From: JAZKFT01 sp965246935
Lineage (GTDB): Bacteria; Bacteroidota; Bacteroidia; Chitinophagales; Chitinophagaceae
Reading direction: 5' to 3'
Assembly: GCA_965246935.1 (NCBI GenBank)
Contig: CBDFGC010000008.1
Location: 659,018-723,017 of the forward strand
Length of the DNA stretch: 64,000 nucleotides
A program made the position numbers and the translations under genes. Below, piece after piece: positions 36,471 through 44,213 of this stretch. The notes under the pieces were generated by a model that was given only the letters and a program-made list of their open reading frames with translations, had not been told where the DNA came from and searched no databases. Position 1 is the first letter of the stretch. The number at the start of each line of letters is the position of its first letter.

Positions 36471-37457
36471 TTAATTTTTTATGACAAAATGTGGTAAAAC
36501 TTTCCGTTGATTTGACGGAGTACCCTTGGGCACAATAAAGAATAACAGTGTTTCCGACGTTCCGTCTGTATAAGCAATATCAACCTGGAAATTCACTTCT
36601 TTTTTTTCAGTTGATGGTAAAGCCTCCAGTGTAAAAGCACCGGGTTTGCTATCCAGGTTAGTGAGCTTTGCAAGCTTAGCACCATCGCCACTTACTTTTA
36701 CCTTGCCCGGCGCCAGCAATGGCACTGTTAGTTTCTGCCCTTCCTGTATTCCCTCTCCGAATTTTATAATCGAATTTTCTATTTCCCATGATTTTGCTGC
36801 ATGGTCAGCAAGTGCTTTTAAGAAAGGGGCGTACACTTTTTCAAAACCTTGCTTCAAGGCAGTATAATTTTCCCAGCCGGTTAGTTTTAGTTTTGGTACT
36901 GCTACGCCTTCGGTTTTAATGATCAATTCAGATTTTGCTTTATCATTATCTGATGCTTGCCTGGGCGTGGCAGTTACGGTACTAATTCCCTGGTATTTGG
37001 CAACGTCTCCCGCTAAGTCCTGAATCTGAAGCGGCATCTGCCCTACATGTATCAGGTATTCCCCTTTTTCATTTTCTGCTGCATAAGCCAGCGTATCCAG
37101 TTTCACAATACGAGACACCTGTCCCTGTTTTGCTTTTGCTTCCAAGGCTCTGCTGGGTGGCTCCGCCGTAATGCTCCAGTGTGGTATAGGCACATCATGA
37201 CCACCGGCAGAGGCTATAATAAATCCGGTATTACTGCTCTTTCCCTCGTGTTCCCTTGCCGTTGAGCTTTTGAGGCCAATAACCTCATATTCCCAATACG
37301 CAACGTTCTTCATATCCGGGCGGTAGATAGGACATACACTGTCGCCAAGCGTAAGATTTTTTTCTCCGTTAGCCAATTCGGTATCCTGAATGGAGGCAAG
37401 CTTATTGGCAACCCGGCGCCGGCACTCCAATGGGGAATCCTGAAATTTTACTCTCAT
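36471..37457 (-). CDS. Unknown protein with propeptide/Spi-like segment, partner of the cysteine peptidase
   Basis: The 328-residue protein has no signal peptide. Residues about 50-95 (VAYWEYEVIG...GFIIASAGGHDVPIPHWS) resemble the propeptide and Spi-inhibitor pattern of C10 peptidases, in which a GFVIVSADD..P.ILGYS strand pair caps the active site. Residues about 110-150 continue with a YLIHVGQMP strand; the C-terminal part (about 220-328) looks like a small beta-sandwich. It ends 13 bp before the peptidase start, so the two are co-transcribed. It may fold, inhibit or target the peptidase. The similarity is a visual motif match and needs a profile search. Confidence 0.6.
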   Translation of the reverse strand: MRVKFQDSPLECRRRVANKLASIQDTELANGEKNLTLGDSVCPIYRPDMKNVAYWEYEVIGLKSSTAREHEGKSSNTGFIIASAGGHDVPIPHWSITAEPPSRALEAKAKQGQVSRIVKLDTLAYAAENEKGEYLIHVGQMPLQIQDLAGDVAKYQGISTVTATPRQASDNDKAKSELIIKTEGVAVPKLKLTGWENYTALKQGFEKVYAPFLKALADHAAKSWEIENSIIKFGEGIQEGQKLTVPLLAPGKVKVSGDGAKLAKLTNLDSKPGAFTLEALPSTEKKEVNFQVDIAYTDGTSETLLFFIVPKGTPSNQRKVLPHFVIKN

Positions 37458-37830
37458 AGTATTGTTTTAAATAATGAAAAACAGCATTATACAAATTGAT
37501 GATTATTAACGGCCATACTTTACATATCCGTATTGATCGTCAAATGTGTATGTATTTTTTTGATAGCAGGCCTATGGATTAGGAAGCACGGATATTCAAT
37601 GATTGAACGCAACGAACCAGTGAGTAGATAACGGTTTCCCTCATATTTACAATACATCATGACAACGAAAGCGGAGATACGATCTCGCTGTAATAATAAT
37701 TCGTCAATAGAAAATTTGATAATTCATCTATTAAAAATCAACGTAATAAAACGGTGTATCTATTCTAACAATCCCAATTCGGAAAATTCTAATACGAAAG
37801 GGGATAACGATAGGTTATGATGAGCGCACA

Positions 37831-37917
37831 GATGTTAAGTTTTCAACTAAAGCTGTTCAAAGTATTTCTATCTGCATTATCCGGATGAATGCCACACAGG
37901 TAGTGGAAGTGGTGGAA
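37831..37917 (+). pseudogene. Third, divergent copy of an apbC-like 3' end
   Basis: In one frame it reads DVKFSTKAVQSISICIIRMN and then ATQVVEVVE, against FAAKAVRSISMRNARMN and ATQVAEVVE in the intact gene. The stop is lost and the frame runs on to 37944. The sequence after it (gtttaaggtttaaagttcag) also resembles the sequence after the 28-kb copy, so the two displaced tails share more than the gene end. Confidence 0.65.
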
Positions 37918-37944
37918 TGGTTTTGTAAACCGTTTAAGGTTTAA

Positions 37945-38175
37945 AGTTCAGTTGGTTATTGGTCGTTACCGTATCAGATCGAAAATGGCGGTGATCATAC
38001 AATAGATGGTGCTTATTTTGTTCTGGAAGCAAACACTAAAAAAAAATATAACCTTGTAAGCGAAAAGGCATTAAGCAATGATGACATACCATTTGCAAAA
38101 GCATGTCAAAACCCCATAAATATGGCAGGCTTTGGAAAAGAAATTCATATTGCTGTAAATCATAAGGACAAATAG
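37945..38175 (+). pseudogene. C-terminal fragment of an unrecognised gene
   Basis: An open frame of 76 codons without a start codon reads like a normal protein (YQIENGGDHTIDGAYFVL ... NMAGFGKEIHIAVNHKDK, then stop). It follows the third apbC-like tail directly. No family was recognised. It is probably the remnant of a gene cut off on insertion or deletion. Confidence 0.5.
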
Positions 38176-38283
38176 TTTTTTCATAACCCTGTTTCGTGTT
38201 TCCACGAAACTGCTAACTCAATCCTTTGCAATGGGATGCTTCGTGGAAACATGAAACATGGCGGCAGTAAAAAGCACCAAACT

Positions 38284-38436
38284 CTATTTCACAATTTCAG
38301 GAAGCATGGTTGTCTTGAGAACATGATTTACTTTGGCTAGTTTTTCTTTGAAAAGACCTTTTGTTAAGTATTGATCCAGGGTTTTATCAACTTTTATGAT
38401 TACCGGCTTTCTACTGGTATTACTTTTCTGTTTCAT
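38284..38436 (-). CDS. Small 50-residue protein, unknown
   Basis: An ATG frame of 50 codons encodes a basic protein (MKQKSNTSRKPVIIKVD ... GLFKEKLAKVNHVLKTTMLP). A strand followed by amphipathic helices is suggested, reminiscent of small DNA-binding or antitoxin-like proteins, but no family was recognised. No clear ribosome-binding site is seen, as is usual in Bacteroidota. It lies in a region of gene remnants and repeats. Confidence 0.45.
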   Translation of the reverse strand: MKQKSNTSRKPVIIKVDKTLDQYLTKGLFKEKLAKVNHVLKTTMLPEIVK

Positions 38437-38447
38437 ACAGTGATACT

Positions 38448-39006
38448 GTTTAATATTTTAACACTTGTTGGAAAATAGATACAAAATGTTATAGGATCGG
38501 TTTTATGTGCTGTAGGCACATTCTGTTTGTAGGCATATGGGTGATCAGGTGTTTTATGCCACGTAGTGGCTATCTGTTTAGCCGCTATGTACCTGACTTG
38601 ACAGCGTTTGTTTAGAAGCTAAGTGAGGTTGTCAAAATAACTTCAGCAATTGTTGCAATGCTGGTATTGCCCTCACCCCCGGCCCCTCTCCACGCCGAGG
38701 CGTGGAGAGGGGTGCCTCTGTGCAGCTTTAAAACAGCTGATAGCGGCGGGTTCCTACTATTCTGTTAGTTAAATTATAACCAAGATTTTGCTTAATTTAT
38801 TTTGACAACTTTACTAAACAACTTCCTGATTTATTATTTCAACTAACAATTTTCTTTACTTTAATAGGATCAAACAGGTAGCCACTACGTGGCATGATGG
38901 CGTCTTTAAAGCCTTCATTGCTACAAACAGGTTGTACCTACGGCACAACAGGCCATTGCACCTTGTTGGTAAAGCCCGGCATACCTGTATTGTTGAAATA
39001 CTAAAC
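38448..39006. mobile_element. Palindromic MITE-like element, family 2 copy 3, interrupted
   Basis: The ends gtttaatatttta and taaatactaaac-type inverse match copy 2 in reverse orientation. The centre is interrupted by a 192-bp element at 38623-38814 that duplicated TAA. Modules gtgctgtaggcacattctg, tgccacgtagtggctatctg and inverses are present. Confidence 0.8.
38623..38814. mobile_element. 192-bp MITE-like element nested in family 2 copy 3
   Basis: The termini gtgaggttgtcaaaataa and, on the other strand, gtaaagttgtcaaaataa agree at 16 of 18 positions. It is flanked by direct TAA (38620-38622 and 38815-38817), and the uninterrupted target is seen in copy 1 at about 23965. Its termini are related to those of family 1, while its interior (a ctctccacgcc/ggcgtggagag hairpin) differs. 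Confidence 0.88.
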
Positions 39007-39066
39007 TGCTTCAGTAAAATCAAGACTTTTTCTTTTACTAAAAACGCTTCGAACATTGTTTGCTTT

Positions 39067-39504
39067 GAAAAGTTATCAAAATAACCTGAACATTTCTTTA
39101 TACACGCTCGGTTTCCCCCAAACCCCCTTTAGGGCAATGTCATATAGTTAAGCCCCATCGGGGCTACCTGTTTGTAGCAAACAAAGGGACAAAGGGAATC
39201 ATTGCCACGTAGTGGCTACCCTTGTCGTTAATTAGGTAGCCACTACGTGGCATGCACCAACATCAAGGATGGCTATTTTCTACAAACAGGTTGCACCTAC
39301 GGCGCATAGCTGCTACTACAATCCTTCACTTAATGACATGGCCCTAAAGGGGGCTTTTGGACACCAACTTACTTCATAGGAAGTACAACCTGCTCGTTGC
39401 TACTGTTCATTTCAAAGGTAAAAACGAGTTCCCCTTTAGGGGTTAGGCAACCAGGGCCGGGCAAAATATTGTTTCAATTGTTCAAGTTATTTTGACCACT
39501 TTGC
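39067..39504. mobile_element. MITE-like element, family 1 copy D with inverted core (438 bp)
   Basis: The termini gaaaagttatcaaaataac and the inverse (complement gcaaagtggtcaaaataac) are flanked by direct TTT (39064-39066 and 39505-39507). The core between the gggcaatgtcat modules is inverted relative to copies A-C, and the gggcttttggacac module lies on the other side of it. Confidence 0.85.
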
Positions 39505-39757
39505 TTTGTAAATGGGTGCCAGTTATTTAACCGCTGCGAAGTCTATGATTTCGCAGACCCATGTTCTTTGCAGTCTCTGATTATAGACTCCCGAATTAAA
39601 CCCTTGAAAAGATTTGAGAACTTTTCAAGGGTTACAGCCTGTTAAAATTTTATAGGATAGTCAATAAATAGGAAACAAGTTCTACTTATAATCTCATTCT
39701 TGCCTTTGTACTCCTATGTGAATCTATGTGCCCCTTATGCTCCTATGTGGTAAAAAG

Positions 39758-40219
39758 CTATTTACCCGACACCGCATAATGCTTCAGCGTTTTCAGTTGC
39801 AGGTTGCCGCCTTCGGCAGATACCTGTAAATACTCCTTGAATACCCCTTTGTTATCCAAAAAGCCAACAATAGCCTCAAACTCTTTTGCACCTTTTTTAA
39901 TCTGTGGCTGCGGCTCTATATGCAGGTTCGGAAAGCCAATTTCTTTTTCTTCATTTATTTCTTCGTATTGCATTTTCAAACGATATATAAAGCGTTGTTT
40001 GGTTTCGTACAATTGTACCCTGAAAAACCATTTATTTAAATCGTTTGGAACCACCTTTTCATAAGATGCAGCCGGCGCCGTTTTCGGATTTGGACGGGTT
40101 TCATCAATTTGGGTTGAAGGGTTTGCCCTGGTAGTGCTATCTTTTGCAGGGCCATCATTTCCCAAAGGATTGCAGGCAGTAAAAATAACAGCCATCAGTA
40201 ATAAAGAAAAGATACGCAT
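39758..40219 (-). CDS. Putative lipoprotein, unknown function
   Basis: The 153-residue protein starts with a lipoprotein signal (MRIFSLLLMAVIFTAC, with the lipid-carrying Cys at the end of the lipobox), a Pro/Thr-rich linker (ANPSTQIDETRPNPKTAPA) and a C-terminal strand-rich domain (WFFRVQLYETKQRFIYRLKMQYEE). It should be anchored in the outer or inner membrane facing the periplasm. It starts 13 bp after the stop of the exonuclease/GIY-YIG gene and is co-directional with it. Confidence 0.85.
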   Translation of the reverse strand: MRIFSLLLMAVIFTACNPLGNDGPAKDSTTRANPSTQIDETRPNPKTAPAASYEKVVPNDLNKWFFRVQLYETKQRFIYRLKMQYEEINEEKEIGFPNLHIEPQPQIKKGAKEFEAIVGFLDNKGVFKEYLQVSAEGGNLQLKTLKHYAVSGK

Positions 40220-40231
40220 GTGGTAAAAATA

Positions 40232-41575
40232 TTAATCCCAGCGGATCACCGCATCCGGGTTTGCCGCAGCATAGCTCATCAGCATGCTGCGGGGTGCATC
40301 ATAATCGGGATATAAAGTAAGGGCTGACTTAAACGCATGATAGCCGTGCAGGCTTTCTTCGTTCTGTACATAACTTAACCCGATGAATTTTCCTTTTTCA
40401 ATCAGGTAAGCCACTTTTAAGGGTTCGCCTTTTTCATTTTTACCATCCTGCACAATGGCATAGGTAGGCAGGTAATCCTGCATAAAACGGATGGCTTCCC
40501 GCATTTTGGTGTTGTGCAACGCTCTTTCCACCACCGACAGGGCAGGAGCGGCGGTAAAAGCAAATACATGTTCCTCCGGTATACCGGCCGAAGCAGCTGC
40601 TTTGCGGGCCAGGCCATACCCTTCATCCAACTTATGAAAGCAATGCAGTGCCGGTAAATGTTTCCGCTTTTTCTCCACCGCCAGCCGGATCATTCCATTT
40701 TGGTCTTCAATGGAATATAAGGCGAACGTATGCTCAAAACCTTTCTGGCTTCGGTTGAATTCCGGCCATAGCCGTTTTATCTCCACCGATTCCAGTACCA
40801 GTGCCATTAATTCTGTTGCACAAACCTTGTACTCAATAGCACAAACATCCTTCATCATATCCTGCTTGCGGCGGTTGGTAGCATTGTTACTAAAATGGCT
40901 GCGTACCCGATACTTTAAATTAATGGCCTTGCCCACATAAATTACTTTGCCAATCCGGTTTTTAAAATAATAAATCCCGGCACAATAAGGCAAGTCCTCC
41001 AGTTGGTGGCGGGGAACATTCAGTGGTAAATACTGATCGGCATTGCGGCCCTTCAACATTTCGGACAAATGCTTACTACCAACATCAGCCTTTAGTAATA
41101 ATTCAAACAACTTTACAGTTGCCTGTGCATCGCCGCTGGCCCGGTGCCGTTCTTCCATTTCTATATCCAACTGGCGGCACAGTTTGCCCAGGCTATAGGT
41201 GGGAAATCCGGGCTTCACTTTACGGGCATACCGCACCGTACACAACTTGCGCACCTGTAATTCGTATCCATGCTGCTGCAAATGGTGCTTCACAAACGAG
41301 TAATCGAAATTGACATTATGTGCTATGAAAATACGATTCTGCAGCAGGTTGAAAATAGATTCTGCTACGGCTTCAAATGAGGGTGCATTGGCCACCATTT
41401 GGTTGGAAATACCGGTAAGTGCCGTAATAAAATGAGGTACCGGCTGCTGCGGATTAACAAGCGTATGGAATTGGCTTTCTACCTCCTGCCCATTGTGCAG
41501 TACAATACATATTTCCGTAATTCCGTGGCCGGCAGCATGGCCTCCGGTGGTTTCAATATCTACAATAGCATACAC
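40232..41575 (-). CDS. DEDDh exonuclease fused to a GIY-YIG (UvrC-like) nuclease domain
   Basis: The 447-residue protein starts with a DnaQ-type exonuclease domain (VDIETTGG, AHNVNFDYSF, HRASGDAQAT as Exo I-III) followed at about 200-280 by a GIY-YIG domain (CAGIYYFKNRIGKVIYVGKA, then KYRVRSHF). The C-terminal 150 residues are typical of this bacterial fusion family. It is expected to trim and cut damaged or branched DNA in the cytoplasm. The in-frame start is a GTG at 41575; the nearby ATG is out of frame. Confidence 0.92.
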   Translation of the reverse strand: MYAIVDIETTGGHAAGHGITEICIVLHNGQEVESQFHTLVNPQQPVPHFITALTGISNQMVANAPSFEAVAESIFNLLQNRIFIAHNVNFDYSFVKHHLQQHGYELQVRKLCTVRYARKVKPGFPTYSLGKLCRQLDIEMEERHRASGDAQATVKLFELLLKADVGSKHLSEMLKGRNADQYLPLNVPRHQLEDLPYCAGIYYFKNRIGKVIYVGKAINLKYRVRSHFSNNATNRRKQDMMKDVCAIEYKVCATELMALVLESVEIKRLWPEFNRSQKGFEHTFALYSIEDQNGMIRLAVEKKRKHLPALHCFHKLDEGYGLARKAAASAGIPEEHVFAFTAAPALSVVERALHNTKMREAIRFMQDYLPTYAIVQDGKNEKGEPLKVAYLIEKGKFIGLSYVQNEESLHGYHAFKSALTLYPDYDAPRSMLMSYAAANPDAVIRWD

Positions 41576-41739
41576 TTTTCAAAAATAGCAAAAGACGGTT
41601 TTGAATGGTGGATTTTGTGGGGAAAAATGTTTTGTTGTATTTCTGTAGGAACACGCCTTGCCGTAGGAACGTGCCTTGCGGCACGTTCATTTGGCAGCAT
41701 GTCACGTCCTAAAATAGGTTTACAGTAAAAGCTGTAAAA

Positions 41740-42075
41740 ATGACGATAAAACAAGAAATCATCAACGAGTATTTACAAGGCGGTATCACTTTCCCGGAAT
41801 TATCGAAAAAGAGTGGTTTCGGTGTGCGTACAATTTGCCGCTGGATGGCCACTTATCATCGCCCTGCTGTTGCAGTGGTTGGTTCTCAGATGGCCGTAAA
41901 TTTGCCTTGTATGAATCAAGCAGAACAGGCTGTTGAACAGCCAGGTGAATTAGAAGAACTCCAGCAACAATTAGCCGAGGAGCGGCTGCGGGTAAAGTTG
42001 CTCACTGCTATGATAGAAATAGCCGAGGAGGAGCTTAAAATACCGATCAGAAAAAAGTATGGCACCAAGCAGTAG
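41740..42075 (+). CDS. IS3-family transposase OrfA
   Basis: The 111-residue protein has an N-terminal helix-turn-helix (INEYLQGGITFPELSKKSGFGVRTICRWMA) and a C-terminal leucine-zipper-like coil (LEELQQQLAEERLRVKLLTAMIEIAEEEL), as OrfA proteins do. Near its end, at 42051-42057, A_AAA_AAG in the proper reading phase allows a -1 shift into orfB to make the OrfAB transposase. Confidence 0.93.
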   Translation: MTIKQEIINEYLQGGITFPELSKKSGFGVRTICRWMATYHRPAVAVVGSQMAVNLPCMNQAEQAVEQPGELEELQQQLAEERLRVKLLTAMIEIAEEELKIPIRKKYGTKQ

Positions 42076-42980
42076 AAAGAGTAAGGCATAATGAAAGTGC
42101 AGCAAGCTTGTCATCATTATGTACACTGCTTGGTTACAGCCGACAGGCATATTATGGTAAAAACAACCATCACTTACAGCAAGTGTATGAGGCTGAACTC
42201 GTCTTGCAGCAAGTGCTTAAACATCGGCAGCAGCAGCCTAAGATTGGCACCCGAAAACTTATTGTGCTGATGCAGGATTTTGCTGCACAACATCAGTTTA
42301 GTATAGGCCGGGATGGCCTTTTTGATCTGCTTAGAGCGCATGGTTTATTGATCAGGAAACGTAGGCGCAATGTGCAGACCACCTTCTCAAGACACCGGTT
42401 CCATAAGTATAAAAACCTCATCCGGGGCTTTGAGCCATTAGCTGCAAACCTATTGTGGGTAAGCGATATAACCTATATCGTAGTAGCAGATGGGCATGGC
42501 TATCTTAGTTTAGTAACAGATGCTTACAGCCGCAAGATCGTAGGATACTACCTCTCAGAAACACTTGCGGCCAGCGGTTCAGTAAAGGCATTGCAAATGG
42601 CACTGGCAGGTTGTGAGGATGTTAGCAAGTTGATCCATCACTCTGACCGGGGCGTACAGTATTGCTGTAATGAGTACGTAAACCTGCTGACAGCAGAAAG
42701 CATAAATATCTCTATGACAGAGAATGGCGACCCTTTGGAGAATGCCATTGCCGAACGGGTCAACGGTATACTGAAGTGTGAATTGCTGCAAGAAAAATAC
42801 AGCAGCTTTGAACAGGCAGAGAATGCTATTGCAAAGGCAGGTGCGATTTACAATACACTCCGGCCGCACAGCAGTTGTGATATGCTCACACCTATGGAAG
42901 CACACAAAAAAAGCGGGGTATTGAAAAGGCGTTGGAAAAACTATTATAAAAAAAAGGAGGTAGAAATGGCCAGTCCGTGA
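42051..42980 (+). CDS. IS3-family transposase OrfB (made by -1 frameshifting)
   Basis: The frame is open from the A6G slippery site (KKVWHQAVERVRHNESAASL) and needs no start of its own; a TTG at 42108 is the first alternative start. It has the HTH_21 region (GYSRQAYY) and the rve integrase core with the DDE residues in WVSDITYI, IHHSDRGVQYC and ENGDPLENAIAERVNG. All catalytic segments are intact, so the element could be active. Confidence 0.93.
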   Translation, partial: KKVWHQAVERVRHNESAASLSSLCTLLGYSRQAYYGKNNHHLQQVYEAELVLQQVLKHRQQQPKIGTRKLIVLMQDFAAQHQFSIGRDGLFDLLRAHGLLIRKRRRNVQTTFSRHRFHKYKNLIRGFEPLAANLLWVSDITYIVVADGHGYLSLVTDAYSRKIVGYYLSETLAASGSVKALQMALAGCEDVSKLIHHSDRGVQYCCNEYVNLLTAESINISMTENGDPLENAIAERVNGILKCELLQEKYSSFEQAENAIAKAGAIYNTLRPHSSCDMLTPMEAHKKSGVLKRRWKNYYKKKEVEMASP

Positions 42981-43295
42981 AAAGGTTTTTTTCAGGCATG
43001 AAGACCTCAAAAGTAATTACAAAAATGCCCGGCTATTAACCAGGCAACATAATGAATTACTTCATCGGTCACAGGCTTATTCCTGGTGGGTTGCTCCTCA
43101 GCAGAGCCCGCTTCCGCTTCAGCCTGATAAGTGTAAATGTAAAGCTATTTTAGTACTAAGTTTGACTGTACATCTATAACAGGATTATCTAACAAAATGT
43201 AAACTTTTTTTAGGACGAGTCAATCCCTGAAATTCAGAACACGCCGCAAGGTGTGTTCCTACAGTAAGGCGTGTTCTACAAAAATTCATTACTAA

Positions 43296-43394
43296 TCATC
43301 CGCCTGATTTATTCAGCGCTTTTTGTAAATCAACGCCAGGCCCTAATACACCAGTAAATAAATCGCCGGTTTTTTCAACCGCTTCAGAAAGTTT
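43296..43394 (-). pseudogene. Possible C-terminal gene remnant
   Basis: A short minus-strand frame reads KLSEAVEKTGDLFTGVL and then GPGVDLQKALNKSGG before a stop, with protein-like composition but no start. It adjoins the displaced ybdK tail. It may be chance. Confidence 0.3.
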
Positions 43395-43441
43395 TCATCG
43401 CCTTCCTGTTTACATTTTCAGTACGGTTATATTGTCAACCG

Positions 43442-43603
43442 CTACGCACTTAAAAACTGGCTCTGTATATATCCCATTACTGCTTTATAATCTTTTGTTT
43501 CTTCATATACTTTTAACTGGCGGTCGGCGCCGGTGCCTTGCTCCAGCATTTTGTACACATACGCAAGGGCATGCCGGCTGCCTAACTGGTCCACTACATC
43601 ATC
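43442..43603 (-). pseudogene. Displaced second copy of the ybdK 3' end
   Basis: These 162 bp match 44214-44375 with three mismatches and no gap, beginning exactly at the stop codon. They encode the last 53 residues (DDVVDQLGSRHALAYVYKML ...). The toxin-antitoxin pair lies between the two copies. Confidence 0.93.
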
Positions 43604-43622
43604 AACATGATGATTGCTTAGT

Positions 43623-43958
43623 CTAAGAAACAATAAATTTTGCTAAACGCTGAAGTAATTCCTGATACAGAAGTGATTGTATTTTTCCAATGCTCCCCGA
43701 AATTTTTTCAGTTGGAATTACTGCCAAATAAAGCAACCTAATAACAGAAGTCTTACGCAAGCCGGTTCCCGGAAAATCGGCATTCTGTTCTTTTAGTATT
43801 TCACCAATGTTCCTTTGATATTGATGTAATTGTGTGGATATACCACAAACCAGAAAATCATTATATCTGGGCATGGGCTTTAGCAACAATGCAGGCCTTA
43901 GCTTATAACTGCCATCAGATTGAAACATATCAATCAGTATAATATCACCGGCCTGCAT
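43623..43958 (-). CDS. MazF/PemK-family ribonuclease toxin
   Basis: The 111-residue protein has the MazF fold pattern: an N-terminal AGDIILIDMFQSDGSYKLRPALLL, a middle FLVCGISTQ, then GLRKTSVIRLLYLAVI and the C-terminal GSIGKIQSLLYQELL. It should cleave mRNA at short motifs. It overlaps the upstream antitoxin gene by 14 bp. The module sits between the intact ybdK gene and a second copy of its 3' end. Confidence 0.9.
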   Translation of the reverse strand: MQAGDIILIDMFQSDGSYKLRPALLLKPMPRYNDFLVCGISTQLHQYQRNIGEILKEQNADFPGTGLRKTSVIRLLYLAVIPTEKISGSIGKIQSLLYQELLQRLAKFIVS

Positions 43959-44178
43959 AAGCTATATTTGGTTCATTCACTAAATACAAATCGTAGTCTG
44001 GCTCATCGTCTGAATAAGCATTTGTTAAACCAATTGAGGATGTATGGTAAAAGTCTTTATCCTCATCTTCTATTATTAAAAAGAGAAGTTTTACTTTTTC
44101 ATTTTTAAGTACTGGCACGTTCTCAATCTGCATGCTGCCGTTTTCATCAAAAACAGCAAATGTTTCAATCGCTTTCAT
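43945..44178 (-). CDS. Probable antitoxin of the MazF-like pair
   Basis: The 77-residue acidic protein (MKAIETFAVFDENGSMQIEN ... DEDKDFYHTSSIGLTNAYS) has an N-terminal strand region and a disordered acidic C-terminus (YSDDEPDYDLYLVNEP), a layout common in antitoxins that wrap around MazF. Family not recognised. It begins 35 bp after the ybdK stop and is co-directional with it. Confidence 0.82.
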   Translation of the reverse strand: MKAIETFAVFDENGSMQIENVPVLKNEKVKLLFLIIEDEDKDFYHTSSIGLTNAYSDDEPDYDLYLVNEPNIAYAGR

Positions 44179-44213
44179 TATTCATGTTTACAGGATGTAA
44201 TGATATAAATTCT

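Larger units (their letters stand above)
37458..39757. other. 2.3-kb accessory region with decayed genes and nested repeats
   Basis: It holds a third apbC-like tail (37831-37917), a gene fragment (37945-38175), a palindrome around 38190-38265 (gtttcgtgtttccacgaa with inverse), a small gene (38284-38436), a family 2 element with a nested element (38448-39006), family 1 copy D (39067-39504), a 13-bp-stem hairpin (39599-39633) and cctatgtg word repeats (39700-39750). Confidence 0.8.
41700..43222 (+). mobile_element. IS3-family insertion sequence (1523 bp)
   Basis: The terminal inverted repeats tgtcacgtcctaaaatagg (left) and, on the other strand, tgactcgtcctaaaaaaag (right) agree at 21 of 25 positions when extended to gtttaca. 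It encodes orfA and orfB with an A_AAA_AAG frameshift site. It sits inside a ggaacgtgccttgcggcacgttc-type palindromic repeat, whose halves remain at 41644-41699 and 43223-43261. No clear target duplication is visible. A 240-bp non-coding stretch follows orfB inside the element. Confidence 0.88.

Noticed and set aside
15527..39504. Repeated blocks considered as a CRISPR array
   Set aside because: Copies are hundreds of bases long, far apart and palindromic; there are no regular spacers and no cas genes.
43442..43633. Open frame read as a separate 63-residue gene
   Set aside because: It is the displaced ybdK tail with a chance upstream extension, not an independent gene.
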